A DNA stretch of 64,000 nt, from assembly GCA_041906465.1 (NCBI GenBank), contig JAYRJE010000015.1, forward strand, positions 62,001 through 126,000. The letters are read 5' to 3'. Every line of letters starts with the position of its first letter. Within the stretch, counting starts at the first letter, position 1. Below the pieces are notes generated by a model, which saw nothing but the letters and a program-made list of their open reading frames with translations, had not been told where the DNA came from and made no database searches. The DNA comes from Didemnitutus sp041906465. GTDB taxonomy: Bacteria > Verrucomicrobiota > Verrucomicrobiia > Opitutales > Opitutaceae. This document shows, piece by piece, positions 26,425-34,147 of this stretch. A program made the translations under genes and the position numbers.

Positions 26425-26991
26425 ATGCGATCGCTTTCCCTCTTCGCATTTCTCGCCGTGTCCGCGTTCGCGCAGACGCCGCCGGCCGCGCCGTCGCTGC
26501 AGAATCTCGTGCAAAACTCCCCGTTCGGCACCGCCACCGCCGCCGGCCAGGCGGCGGCGGCCGCTGGCCCGCTGGAGTTTCGCGGCACCTTTGTCGATCG
26601 GGGCGAGCGTTTTTTCAGCATCCTGGACACCGGCTCGCGTCGCGCGGAATGGGTCAGCCTGAAGGAGAGCGGTCACCCTTACACGGTGAAGTCCTACGAT
26701 CCGGAGAGCGAAACGGTCACGCTCGACTATCAGGGTCGCAGCATGAGCCTGAAGCTCCGCACCGCCCGAATCACCGCCATGGCCATGCCGCCGCCGCCGG
26801 CGGCGACCCCACAGCCCACCGTCGTCGTGGCGCCCGGCACGAATGTCGGCCCCGGCGTCACACCCGCCCCGACCAGCACCGAGGCCCAACGTCTTGCGCA
26901 GGTCGCCGAAGAAATTCGTCGTCGGCGCGCGCTCCGTCAACAGGCACAGCAGCAGCCCCCGCCGCCGCCCGCCAATCAGCCCCCGCGTTAA
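26425..26991 (+). CDS. GspC-like exported protein of the type II secretion operon
   Basis: 188 aa. An N-terminal signal or anchor (MRSLSLFAFLAVSAFA) is followed by a homology-region-like domain, LEFRGTFVDRGERFFSILDT...AEWVSLKESG...YTVKSYDPESETVTLDYQG. This resembles the GspC HR domain that contacts the secretin. A Pro/Ala-rich tail follows (QQQPPPPPANQPPR). There is no PDZ domain. It lies 7 bp before gspG and heads the operon, as GspC does elsewhere. The assignment rests on pattern and context, so moderate confidence. Confidence 0.65.
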   Translation: MRSLSLFAFLAVSAFAQTPPAAPSLQNLVQNSPFGTATAAGQAAAAAGPLEFRGTFVDRGERFFSILDTGSRRAEWVSLKESGHPYTVKSYDPESETVTLDYQGRSMSLKLRTARITAMAMPPPPAATPQPTVVVAPGTNVGPGVTPAPTSTEAQRLAQVAEEIRRRRALRQQAQQQPPPPPANQPPR

Positions 26992-26998
26992 TTTCCCC

Positions 26999-27427
26999 AT
27001 GAATCTGAAGAAGGCCCGCGCTGCGTTTACGCTCATTGAAATCCTCCTCGTCATCGCCCTCATCGGTCTGCTGGCCGGCGTGCTGATCACGAACACCACG
27101 GGGGTGTTCGACCAAGGCCAGGAATCGGCCGCCAAGATCTTCGTGCGCGACACGATGAAGCTCGCGCTCACGCGTTACCGCATGGACCTCGGCGACTATC
27201 CGTCCACCACGGAAGGTCTTGCCGCCCTCATCACCGCACCGGCGAGCAAGGCCGATCGGTGGCGCGGTCCCTACATCGAGGCGCCCAGTGGCAAGCTCCC
27301 GCTCGATCCGTGGGGCGAGGCTTATCGCTACCGCTATCCCGGCACGAAAAACAAGGGCGCCTACGACCTCTACTCGGTCGGCAAGGACAAGGCCGAAGGC
27401 ACCGAGGACGACGTCGGCAACTGGTGA
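26999..27427 (+). CDS. gspG: Type II secretion major pseudopilin GspG
   Basis: 142 aa. A short basic leader (MNLKKARAA) precedes the cleavage site A|FTLIEILLVIALIG. The globular part has the GspG landmarks DLGDYPSTTEGLAAL, WRGPYIEA, DPWGEAYRYRYPG and the calcium-site region DLYSVGKDKAEGTEDD. It polymerises into the periplasmic pseudopilus. The -1 residue is Ala instead of the usual Gly, as in the other pseudopilins here. It is the only pseudopilin of the operon with a normal-length leader (9 residues). Confidence 0.95.
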   Translation: MNLKKARAAFTLIEILLVIALIGLLAGVLITNTTGVFDQGQESAAKIFVRDTMKLALTRYRMDLGDYPSTTEGLAALITAPASKADRWRGPYIEAPSGKLPLDPWGEAYRYRYPGTKNKGAYDLYSVGKDKAEGTEDDVGNW

Positions 27428-27477
27428 GCGCCGGTGCGCTTCCGGGCCGAGAAGCGCGTCGCGCTGCCGCGTATCGC

Positions 27478-28089
27478 ATGAGTTTCGGTCATCAGCCAAT
27501 TTCCGGCGCGATTGTCGGGCGGGGTCGCCGAACCCCGCCTGGATCAGCGAAAGAAGCGTCCCTGAGCGGCGGGGTTCGGCGACCCCGCCCGACATCCGCG
27601 ACCCGCGCCTTCACGCTCGTCGAATTGCTGCTCGTCCTCGCGCTGATCGCGGTCTTCGCGGCCGTCTTCATTCCCGGCGTGAACTCGATTCTCGACCAGA
27701 TGAACGACCGCGGCCCCGAGCAACTGCTCAGCGAAGCGGTCCTCGCGGCGCGCACCGATGCGTTGGAATCGGGTCGTGAGGTCGAGCTCAGCTACGATCT
27801 CGAGAAACGCCAGCTCGTCTACGGCACCGCGGACACACGGAGCGACGCGCTGCCGGCGGGCATCACGCTCGAGCTTTTACCCATGCAGGCCGGTGCGAGC
27901 ATTCTCCTCGGCGGCGAACTTTCCGAGGCGCAACAGGAACCGCTGAAGCGCGTGCGCTTCTTCGCCGATGGCACCTGCGAGCCGTTTCGGATGCGGGTGA
28001 AGGCGGGCCGCGACGCCAAGCCGCGCGTGCTCGTCGTCGATCCGTGGACCTGCGCGCTGAGCCCGGCGCCGACGAAAGGCGGGTCGTGA
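27478..28089 (+). CDS. gspH: Type II secretion pseudopilin GspH, with a repeat-encoded leader
   Basis: 203 aa from the ATG at 27478. The prepilin motif RA|FTLVELLLVLALIAVFAAV begins only at residue 45; the 44 residues before it are mostly translated palindromic repeat (VGRGRRTPPGS...GGVRRPRP). No ATG, GTG or TTG occurs in frame between the repeat start and the motif, so the repeat must be translated. The mature part (NDRGPEQLLSEAVLAARTDA) fits GspH minor pseudopilins. Its stop overlaps the gspI start (GTGA). Confidence 0.82.
   Translation: MSFGHQPISGAIVGRGRRTPPGSAKEASLSGGVRRPRPTSATRAFTLVELLLVLALIAVFAAVFIPGVNSILDQMNDRGPEQLLSEAVLAARTDALESGREVELSYDLEKRQLVYGTADTRSDALPAGITLELLPMQAGASILLGGELSEAQQEPLKRVRFFADGTCEPFRMRVKAGRDAKPRVLVVDPWTCALSPAPTKGGS
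27514..27593. repeat. Palindromic repeat, family C, inside the gspH leader
   Basis: The perfect 26-bp arms 27514-27539 and 27568-27593 are separated by 28 bp. Each arm itself holds a smaller palindrome (GGGGTCGCCGAACCCC). The whole element is in frame within gspH, immediately before the prepilin motif. Confidence 0.9.
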
Positions 28090-28649
28090 GGGCGATCGCC
28101 TCAGTGCCCCGAGTCCGCTGCTCAGGTGGGCACCGCTGTCCCAGCGGCGCCAAGGATTCGCGTTTCCCTCGTCGCCGCTGGGACAGCGGCGACCACCCGC
28201 GATCCCAGTCCGCCTTCACCCTCATCGAAGTTCTCGTGGCGCTGACGATCCTTGCCATCGCCGCCGTCGTCCTCGGCGCGGCCTACGCGAATACGCTCAA
28301 CGCGCACGCTGCGATCGCGCAGCGCGCCTCCGGCGGCTCGGCGATGGATTTCCTGCACGAACAGATCCTCAACGAACCCGAACGCGAGAAGGTCGAGAAA
28401 GGCGGCGACCTCTCGTTGCCCGACGACCGTCGCCTGCGCTGGGAAGCGAAGATCGAGGAGGCGGCCGTGCCGGATCTGTTCCTCGTGACGGTTACAACCC
28501 GGATCGCCGGCGGCACGATGAAAACCGAAGAGCAGGCGACGGACACCTTCATGGTGCTCCGCCCGACGTGGAGCGATGCCCAGCGGCGCGAGCAGCTCCG
28601 CTCCGACTGGCGCGCCTCGCGCGAGAAAGTGCAGGAGGCGCGGAAATGA
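28086..28649 (+). CDS. gspI: Type II secretion pseudopilin GspI, with a repeat-encoded leader
   Basis: 187 aa from a GTG that overlaps the gspH stop codon (GTGA). The prepilin motif SA|FTLIEVLVALTILAIAAVV starts at residue 44. Most of the preceding 43 residues are translated family A repeat (CSGGHRCPSG...RRRWDSGDHPRS), with no other start codon between repeat and motif. The mature domain (VTTRIAGGTMKTEEQATD) is small, as in GspI. gspJ overlaps its stop codon (ATGA). Confidence 0.82.
   Translation: MRAIASVPRVRCSGGHRCPSGAKDSRFPRRRWDSGDHPRSQSAFTLIEVLVALTILAIAAVVLGAAYANTLNAHAAIAQRASGGSAMDFLHEQILNEPEREKVEKGGDLSLPDDRRLRWEAKIEEAAVPDLFLVTVTTRIAGGTMKTEEQATDTFMVLRPTWSDAQRREQLRSDWRASREKVQEARK
28126..28196. 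repeat. Palindromic repeat, family A (copy 2), inside the gspI leader
   Basis: The arms GTGGGCACCGCTGTCCCAGC and CGCTGGGACAGCGGCGACCA form a near-perfect hairpin. 28175-28199 equals 379-403 base for base. It is in frame within gspI. Confidence 0.88.
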
Positions 28650-29395
28650 GCGCTGTGGCCCATCTTACTGCGTGTGGGGCAGCGCGCTTGCGCGCGCTCC
28701 GAGAGACCGCGGTCTGCGAGCCACTGGGCGCCGAGGCGCGCGCAAGCGCGCTGTCCCACCGAAATCCACGCGCCTTCACGTTGATCGAGGTCCTCCTCGC
28801 GACCGCGCTGCTGGGCGCGCTGCTGATCGCGATGAATTATTTCGTGTTCTCGATGGCCGAGATCTGGGGCGTCGGCGCCGAGCGGCGGCTGTTTGAACAA
28901 CACGTCCGCGCCGTCACGCGCGAAGTCGAGACGATGCTGCGCACCGCCGCGCTGCCGCCGATTACGAATCAGATTCCGATTTTCGCCCGCGAAGTGCGGC
29001 TCGACGACGGCCGGCGCGAGACGCTGGTGACGTTCGAGCTGGCCGAGGGGAGTCCGCGCCTGCCGTGGAAGACCGCGCCGTTGCCCGACGTCGTCTGCGC
29101 GTTCGCGCATCAGCAGGGCAAGGGCCTGATGCTCTACTGGCAGTCGCGCCTGGAAAAGGATTTCGACGACGGCGTGCCGCGGCCGTTCGTGCTCTCGGCC
29201 TTCGGGGCCGGCCTGAAGTTCGAGTATCTCGAAGGCGACGGCAGCTTCTGGCGCGTTTACGATCAGCTGCAGCGCGACAACCAGGGCCGCTGGCGCATGC
29301 CGCAGCGCCTGCGCCTGTCCTTCGCGCATAACGAGATGAAAGCCGATACCACCGTGGCACTCCCGCCCGCGCCGGGTCCGTTGCCGCATTACTGA
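28646..29395 (+). CDS. gspJ: Type II secretion pseudopilin GspJ, with a repeat-encoded leader
   Basis: 249 aa. The ATG at 28646 overlaps the gspI stop and follows GGAGG. The prepilin motif RA|FTLIEVLLATALLGALLIA starts at residue 44, after a leader built from a family G repeat (CGAARLRALRETA...ARASALSHR). The mature part (EQHVRAVTREVETMLRT, FEYLEGDGSFWRVYD) fits GspJ, a pseudopilus tip component. A TTG inside the repeat is the only in-frame alternative start. Confidence 0.85.
   Translation: MSAVAHLTACGAARLRALRETAVCEPLGAEARASALSHRNPRAFTLIEVLLATALLGALLIAMNYFVFSMAEIWGVGAERRLFEQHVRAVTREVETMLRTAALPPITNQIPIFAREVRLDDGRRETLVTFELAEGSPRLPWKTAPLPDVVCAFAHQQGKGLMLYWQSRLEKDFDDGVPRPFVLSAFGAGLKFEYLEGDGSFWRVYDQLQRDNQGRWRMPQRLRLSFAHNEMKADTTVALPPAPGPLPHY
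28674..28759. repeat. Palindromic repeat, family G (copy 2), inside the gspJ leader
   Basis: GTGGGGCAGCGCGCTTGCGC (left) pairs with GCGCAAGCGCGCTGTCCCAC (right, one wobble-type mismatch). It shares the CGCTCCGAGAG core with 7837-7891 and is in frame within gspJ. Confidence 0.85.
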
Positions 29396-29398
29396 ACC

Positions 29399-30679
29399 GT
29401 GACGACGCCACCGAAGTTCACGCAGCGAGGTAGCAGCCGAGGTAACGAGGCTGTTGGGCGGCACGTAGCCGCGTTGGAGCGGAGCGACAACGTGGCCACG
29501 CTTTCGCCTTCGGCTCAAGCGCGGCTACCCGCCAACCTCACGTCGACTGAGAAGACAGAGGCTTCCGGTGGCTTGTCGCTTGATCGCCTGAAACTCGTCA
29601 CCGCGTGCCGCGCGCCCGCCGCGCGCCAGCGCGGCGCCATCATTGTCCTCGTGCTCGTCACGATCATGCTTGCGGCATTCCTGCTCACGGCGTTCATCCG
29701 CCGCAGCGGCACGGAGCTCCTCGCCGATGCGCGGGCGGCCAACTTGAAGAGCCTGCGCGCGGAAGCCTATTCCGCGCTCGAGACGACCCTGGCGGTGCTG
29801 GCGGATTTTCGCGCGGTGGACGGAGCGCTGCGCAGTCCGGCCGAGGGCTGGGAGGATCCGTTGACCGATACCGGCTTCACACCGTCGACCGGCCGCGAAG
29901 TCGAGATCACCTTCGAGGATGAATCCGCGAAGCTCTCGCTGCCCACCGCCAACGAGACCGAGATCCAGACGATGCTCGAGTTTGCCGGCGTCGAGCGCAA
30001 TCAGGCCGAGCACCTCAGTCACATTCTCCATGTTTGGGTCCACGACGCTCCGAAGGACGCCGGCGTCGATCTCGACATGCCGGACTACACGCGTGCGGAT
30101 CCGCCCTACGTCGCGGCGCACCGGGCGTTGCGTTCCTGGCGCGAACTCGCGGCGGCCGAGTTGGACGAACGCGTGTTCTTCGACGAGGCCGGGCGCCCGA
30201 CGCCGGTGTTCGATGCGTTCCGCCAGGAAGTCTCCCTGCTTTCGTTTCGCCGTGTGAATCTGAACTCCGCCCGCGCCGGCGTGTTGACCGCGCTCGGACT
30301 CGGCGCCGGCGAGGTGCAGTCGTTGGAAAATTACCGCATGCAGCCGAAACCGAAGGGCGAGACCGGCGTCTTTCGCTCCATCACCGAGGCAGGCACAGTC
30401 ATGGGCGCGAGCATCACGGGCGACCGTTTCAGCACCAACATCGAGGCGCTCCGGATCAACATCGCGGTCCGCCAGGGTCAGGTGGTTTACCGGCTCAGTG
30501 CGGTGGTTTCGGCCGGCACGAATGCCTCGAACCCCCAGCGCCGCGAAGAGCCCGCCAAGCCCGGCGCGGCCGAAACGGCCCCCTTGCCCGAGAGGAAAGC
30601 CTTGAACTACCCCTTCACCGTGCTGGAGATTAAAGAGAACGCCGAACCAACCGGGCCCATCGCGAGTCCCACGAGCTGA
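29399..30679 (+). CDS. gspK: Type II secretion minor pseudopilin GspK
   Basis: 426 aa from a GTG 3 bp after gspJ. A GspK-like start QRG|AIIVLVLVTIMLAAFLL lies at residue 79-80. The long mature domain has VNLNSARAGVLTALGL, the helix-hairpin-helix-like insert known in GspK. The 79-residue leader contains translated family B repeat (RHVAALERSDNVATLS). In-frame TTG codons after the repeat (near 29571) could be the true start, so translation of this repeat is less certain than in gspH and gspI. GspK caps the pseudopilus tip. Confidence 0.82.
   Translation: MTTPPKFTQRGSSRGNEAVGRHVAALERSDNVATLSPSAQARLPANLTSTEKTEASGGLSLDRLKLVTACRAPAARQRGAIIVLVLVTIMLAAFLLTAFIRRSGTELLADARAANLKSLRAEAYSALETTLAVLADFRAVDGALRSPAEGWEDPLTDTGFTPSTGREVEITFEDESAKLSLPTANETEIQTMLEFAGVERNQAEHLSHILHVWVHDAPKDAGVDLDMPDYTRADPPYVAAHRALRSWRELAAAELDERVFFDEAGRPTPVFDAFRQEVSLLSFRRVNLNSARAGVLTALGLGAGEVQSLENYRMQPKPKGETGVFRSITEAGTVMGASITGDRFSTNIEALRINIAVRQGQVVYRLSAVVSAGTNASNPQRREEPAKPGAAETAPLPERKALNYPFTVLEIKENAEPTGPIASPTS
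29465..29528. repeat. Palindromic repeat, family B (copy 2), inside the gspK leader
   Basis: GTAGCCGCGTTGGAGC (left) and GCTCAAGCGCGGCTAC (right, two mismatches). It matches the minus-strand reading of the right half of 9742-9856. Confidence 0.75.
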
Positions 30680-30680
30680 C

Positions 30681-31829
30681 ATGCCGACTTCCCCAACCAC
30701 CGCCGCGCCCGAACCGGTCCTCGACGAAACCGTCGTGCTGCCCGCCGAAGCGTTCTTCGTTCGCTGCGTGCCCCTCGATCCCGCGGCGGAAGCCGCCGAC
30801 CAGGTGGAGCTCGCGCTCGAGACCCACGCGCCGTTCGCGCTGGGGCAACTTTTCTACGGCTACCACCGCGCGCCGGACGGCGCTGCGGCGCTCGTCTTCG
30901 CGACGCATCGGCGCCTTTTCGCGGCGGAAGGGTGGGACGGTGCGGCGGCCGTGCTGCCGGCGTTCGTGGCGTTGCTCGGTGATGCTCCCACGCATCGCAA
31001 GACGCGGACGTGGAGCGATGGCGCCTCCCTCGTCGTCGCCGCATGGGACGGCCGCGGCACGCTGCCCGCGCTGGTGCTCGCGCGCCAAGTCGAGCCCGCC
31101 ACCGAGGGAGCCGCGCGCGACCGTCTGCTCGCCGAAGCCGCCGCGCGGCTGGGCGATCTCGGTTCGACCGAAGAGTTCGTCGGTCCGATCACTGTCGCGA
31201 CGAAAAAGCAGACTTGGGAGTTCTCCGTGGCGCGCCGCACCGGGGGCGTGCTCACGACGGTTTTCGACGAGGCCGTCGTGCAGGCAATGGACGTGCGCGA
31301 CAAGGAAGTGCTCGCCACTCGCCGCGCCACGCAGCAACGCGACCGTTTTCTCTGGCGCGTCCTGCTGGCGACCGCCGGGTGCATCGCGTTTGGCGTGATT
31401 CTGGAAGTCGCGCTTTTCCTCGGCGGTTTCCTGCTCGAGCAGCAGCGCCAGGCGCAGAACGTCGTCGCCCCCGAAGTGGAGAAAATCCAGACCGCCCAAG
31501 CGCTCGGCACGCGCATCGAGGAAATGGCGCAGCGCCGGCTCCGCGCGATGGAAATGCTCGCGGTCGTGAATGCCGTGCGCCCACCCGGCATCGTGTTCTC
31601 GCGCTCGACCACGTCGGGTCGCGACACGCTCGAAGTCGAAGGCCAGTCCGCCAACGCCGACAACGTCGGCGCGTTCGAGTCGGCCGTGCGTGCGCTGCCG
31701 CAGGTCGCCACGCTCGAGGTTTCGAATGTCGGCTTGCGCGAGGGCCTGACGACGTTCCGCTTCGTCGCGACGTTCAAGGACGGCACGCTGCGGGAAGTTG
31801 CCGGGACGGACGCGGGGGGTGCGAAATGA
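30681..31829 (+). CDS. Type II secretion GspL-like protein
   Basis: 382 aa. A cytoplasmic N-terminal region (about 1-220) with actin-like patchwork (VELALETHAPFALGQLFYGY) is followed by one transmembrane helix (LLATAGCIAFGVILEVALFL, about 230-250). The periplasmic ferredoxin-like domain (RPPGIVFSRSTTSGRDTLEV) comes last. This is the GspL/PilM-N arrangement that links the GspE ATPase to the inner-membrane platform. Sequence similarity is weak and position after gspK supports the call. The gspM start overlaps its stop (ATGA). Confidence 0.7.
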   Translation: MPTSPTTAAPEPVLDETVVLPAEAFFVRCVPLDPAAEAADQVELALETHAPFALGQLFYGYHRAPDGAAALVFATHRRLFAAEGWDGAAAVLPAFVALLGDAPTHRKTRTWSDGASLVVAAWDGRGTLPALVLARQVEPATEGAARDRLLAEAAARLGDLGSTEEFVGPITVATKKQTWEFSVARRTGGVLTTVFDEAVVQAMDVRDKEVLATRRATQQRDRFLWRVLLATAGCIAFGVILEVALFLGGFLLEQQRQAQNVVAPEVEKIQTAQALGTRIEEMAQRRLRAMEMLAVVNAVRPPGIVFSRSTTSGRDTLEVEGQSANADNVGAFESAVRALPQVATLEVSNVGLREGLTTFRFVATFKDGTLREVAGTDAGGAK

Positions 31830-32347
31830 AACGCTTTTTCTTCACCCGTTCGCTGCGTGAGAAGACGCTGCTGGTCGCCTTCGTGGCGCTGGTGGCGATC
31901 GTCTGGTTGATCAGTGCCACGGGCCGCACCCGCGCGCGGCTCGCCGACTGGCGGGCGCTGCGCACTTCCGGCGAGGAGCAGCGGCTCTGGTTGTCCAACA
32001 AGGCGGAGATCGAGGCGCGGGCCGCAAAAGCCACGGCGCAACTCGATCCGGCGAAGACGCTCAACGGCACGCGCCTCGTCGCCGAGATGAGCACGCTGGC
32101 CGCGCAGGCGGGACTCACCGCCGAGGTTTCCGGCCAGCGCTCGGAGCGGACGACGCAATTCGCGTTTCACTCCGCGCAGGTGAGCTTCCGCCGGGCCGAG
32201 ATCGGCGCGCTGGTGAAATTCTACGAGACGTTGTCGCACCGCTCGCCCTACGTCGGACTCGAGCAAGTCTCGCTCGCCTCCGACCGCGGCGCGCCAGGCA
32301 CGGTCAACGCGACCTTCCGCGTCACCGCCGCCGAGCTGCAGCGCTGA
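31826..32347 (+). CDS. Type II secretion GspM-like protein
   Basis: 173 aa. A short cytoplasmic tail, one transmembrane helix (TLLVAFVALVAIVWLISATG, residues 14-33), a coiled-coil-like stretch, and a small periplasmic alpha/beta domain ending FRVTAAELQR. Size, topology and position after the GspL-like gene fit GspM/PilO. It ends the plus-strand secretion operon. Confidence 0.68.
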   Translation: MKRFFFTRSLREKTLLVAFVALVAIVWLISATGRTRARLADWRALRTSGEEQRLWLSNKAEIEARAAKATAQLDPAKTLNGTRLVAEMSTLAAQAGLTAEVSGQRSERTTQFAFHSAQVSFRRAEIGALVKFYETLSHRSPYVGLEQVSLASDRGAPGTVNATFRVTAAELQR

Positions 32348-32464
32348 GCGGCTGCGCAGGCGCGCCTCTCGCGCAGCGGTGGCGGTTTGCACAGGCTTTG
32401 TTAATTTCAAGCTTTCGTCGTTTCGCAGCTTGAGCTGCCGCGGGCCGCACGGTTTATCCCCGGC

Positions 32465-34147
32465 GTGAAACGGGCCCCTCGTGCGTTACGCGCGACGTTG
32501 ACATTTTGCGGCTTCGCCGTGGCAGCCATCGCCGCGGTGTCGCCCGATACGAGCCTCACCGCCGACGAGCAGGCGTCGCGCTTCCTGGCGCAGGCGACGT
32601 TCGGTCCGACGAGCGACACCATCGCCGAACTCCGCCAGCTGGGCTACAACTACCAGACGTGGTTCGACGTGCAGGCGAACAAGCCGCCCACGAAGGCGCT
32701 GGACATCCTCGCCGCGGCGCGCGCCGCCGGCTCCTTCACCACCAGCGACCGCAATCACAACCGTCGCGCGCGCACGCAGGTGATGCTCACCGCGCCGGAT
32801 CAACTCCGCCAGCGCGTCGCCTACGCGCTGAGCCAGATATTGGTCGTGTCGGATGCCGACTCGAACATCGCCAACGCCAGCGACGGCTCCTCCAGCTGGT
32901 GGGACATGCTCGCGCGCAATGCGCTCGGAAATTTCAAGACGCTGATGATGGACGTGACGCGGCACCCGATGATGGGCCGCTATCTTAGCCACTACAAAAA
33001 CCGGAAGGCCAACCCCACCACCGGCACGCGTCCCGACGAGAACTACGCCCGCGAGGTGATGCAGCTCTTCACCATCGGACTCTACCAACTCAACAGCAAC
33101 GGCACCTACGTCACCGATGGCTCCGGCCGCCCGCTCGAGACTTACACCAACGACAACATCACGGAGTTCGCGCGCGTCTTCACCGGCTTCACGGACGAGA
33201 GCACGAACAACACCGGCACGGGCTCAGGCCGCACCGATTTCCCCAGCGCCAGCGCCGACTACACCAGCCCGATGCGGATGTGGGAAGGGCAGCACGACAC
33301 CGGCGCGAAGACCCTCCTCAACTACCCGGGCGCACGGAAGGTCAACCTGCCCGCCGGCCAGCCGGGCCTGACCGACGTCAGCGACGCGCTCGACAATCTC
33401 ATCGAGCACCCGAGCTGTGCTCCGTTCATCTCGCGCCTGCTCATCCAACGCCTCGTCACCTCGAACCCGAGCGACGCTTACGTCGGGCGCGTCGCCGCGG
33501 TGTTCGTGAACAACGGCTCCGGCGTGCGCGGCGATCTGTTCGCGGTCGTGAAGGCAATCCTGCTCGACAACGAGGCCCGCAGCACCGCGATGCTCACCGA
33601 CCCTGAGCACGGCAAATTGCGCGAACCGTTCCTGCGCGTCACGCATCTGCTCCGCGCCTTCAAGTTCACCCTGAACGCCGGCACGACGATTATTCCTTAC
33701 GATCTCGGCGCGCTCTCCGAAGCCGCAATGGGCCAGTTTCCCCTCGGGTCACCGTCGGTGTTCAACTTCTACTCGCCCGACTACGAGCCGCCCGGCGCGA
33801 TCTCGAACGCCCGGCTCGTCGCGCCGGAGTTTCAGATCCTGAACGCCGTCACCGCCGTCGCGTTTCCCAATGCCGTGAACACACTGATCAACAGCGGCAC
33901 CGGCAACATGCGCCTCGATCTCTCGGCGCAGGAGTCGCTCGCGGCGAACCCCGACGCCCTCCTCGACAACGTCGATCTCCTCCTCACGCACGGCACGCTC
34001 AGCACCGACAGCCGCACGAAGATCCTCACCGCCGTCAACGGCATCACCACCGCGATGGTGCCCAGCGGCAGCAACCTCAACCAGCAGCGTGCGCGCCTCG
34101 CGATCTACCTCGTCGCGCTCTCGCCGGACTTCGCGATTCTCAAGTGA
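32465..34147 (+). CDS. DUF1800 family exported protein
   Basis: 560 aa from a GTG start. Signal-like N-terminus (ATLTFCGFAVAAIAAVS), then the DUF1800 signature ASRFLAQATFGPTSDTIAEL, followed by ENYAREVMQLFTIGLYQLN and GGRDTGAKTLL-like blocks (EGQHDTGAKTLLNYPG). The biochemical role of the family is unknown. It is nearly always paired with a DUF1501 gene, as here (GTGA overlap). It directly follows the T2SS operon, so it may be a secretion substrate, which is inference. Confidence 0.9.
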   Translation: MKRAPRALRATLTFCGFAVAAIAAVSPDTSLTADEQASRFLAQATFGPTSDTIAELRQLGYNYQTWFDVQANKPPTKALDILAAARAAGSFTTSDRNHNRRARTQVMLTAPDQLRQRVAYALSQILVVSDADSNIANASDGSSSWWDMLARNALGNFKTLMMDVTRHPMMGRYLSHYKNRKANPTTGTRPDENYAREVMQLFTIGLYQLNSNGTYVTDGSGRPLETYTNDNITEFARVFTGFTDESTNNTGTGSGRTDFPSASADYTSPMRMWEGQHDTGAKTLLNYPGARKVNLPAGQPGLTDVSDALDNLIEHPSCAPFISRLLIQRLVTSNPSDAYVGRVAAVFVNNGSGVRGDLFAVVKAILLDNEARSTAMLTDPEHGKLREPFLRVTHLLRAFKFTLNAGTTIIPYDLGALSEAAMGQFPLGSPSVFNFYSPDYEPPGAISNARLVAPEFQILNAVTAVAFPNAVNTLINSGTGNMRLDLSAQESLAANPDALLDNVDLLLTHGTLSTDSRTKILTAVNGITTAMVPSGSNLNQQRARLAIYLVALSPDFAILK

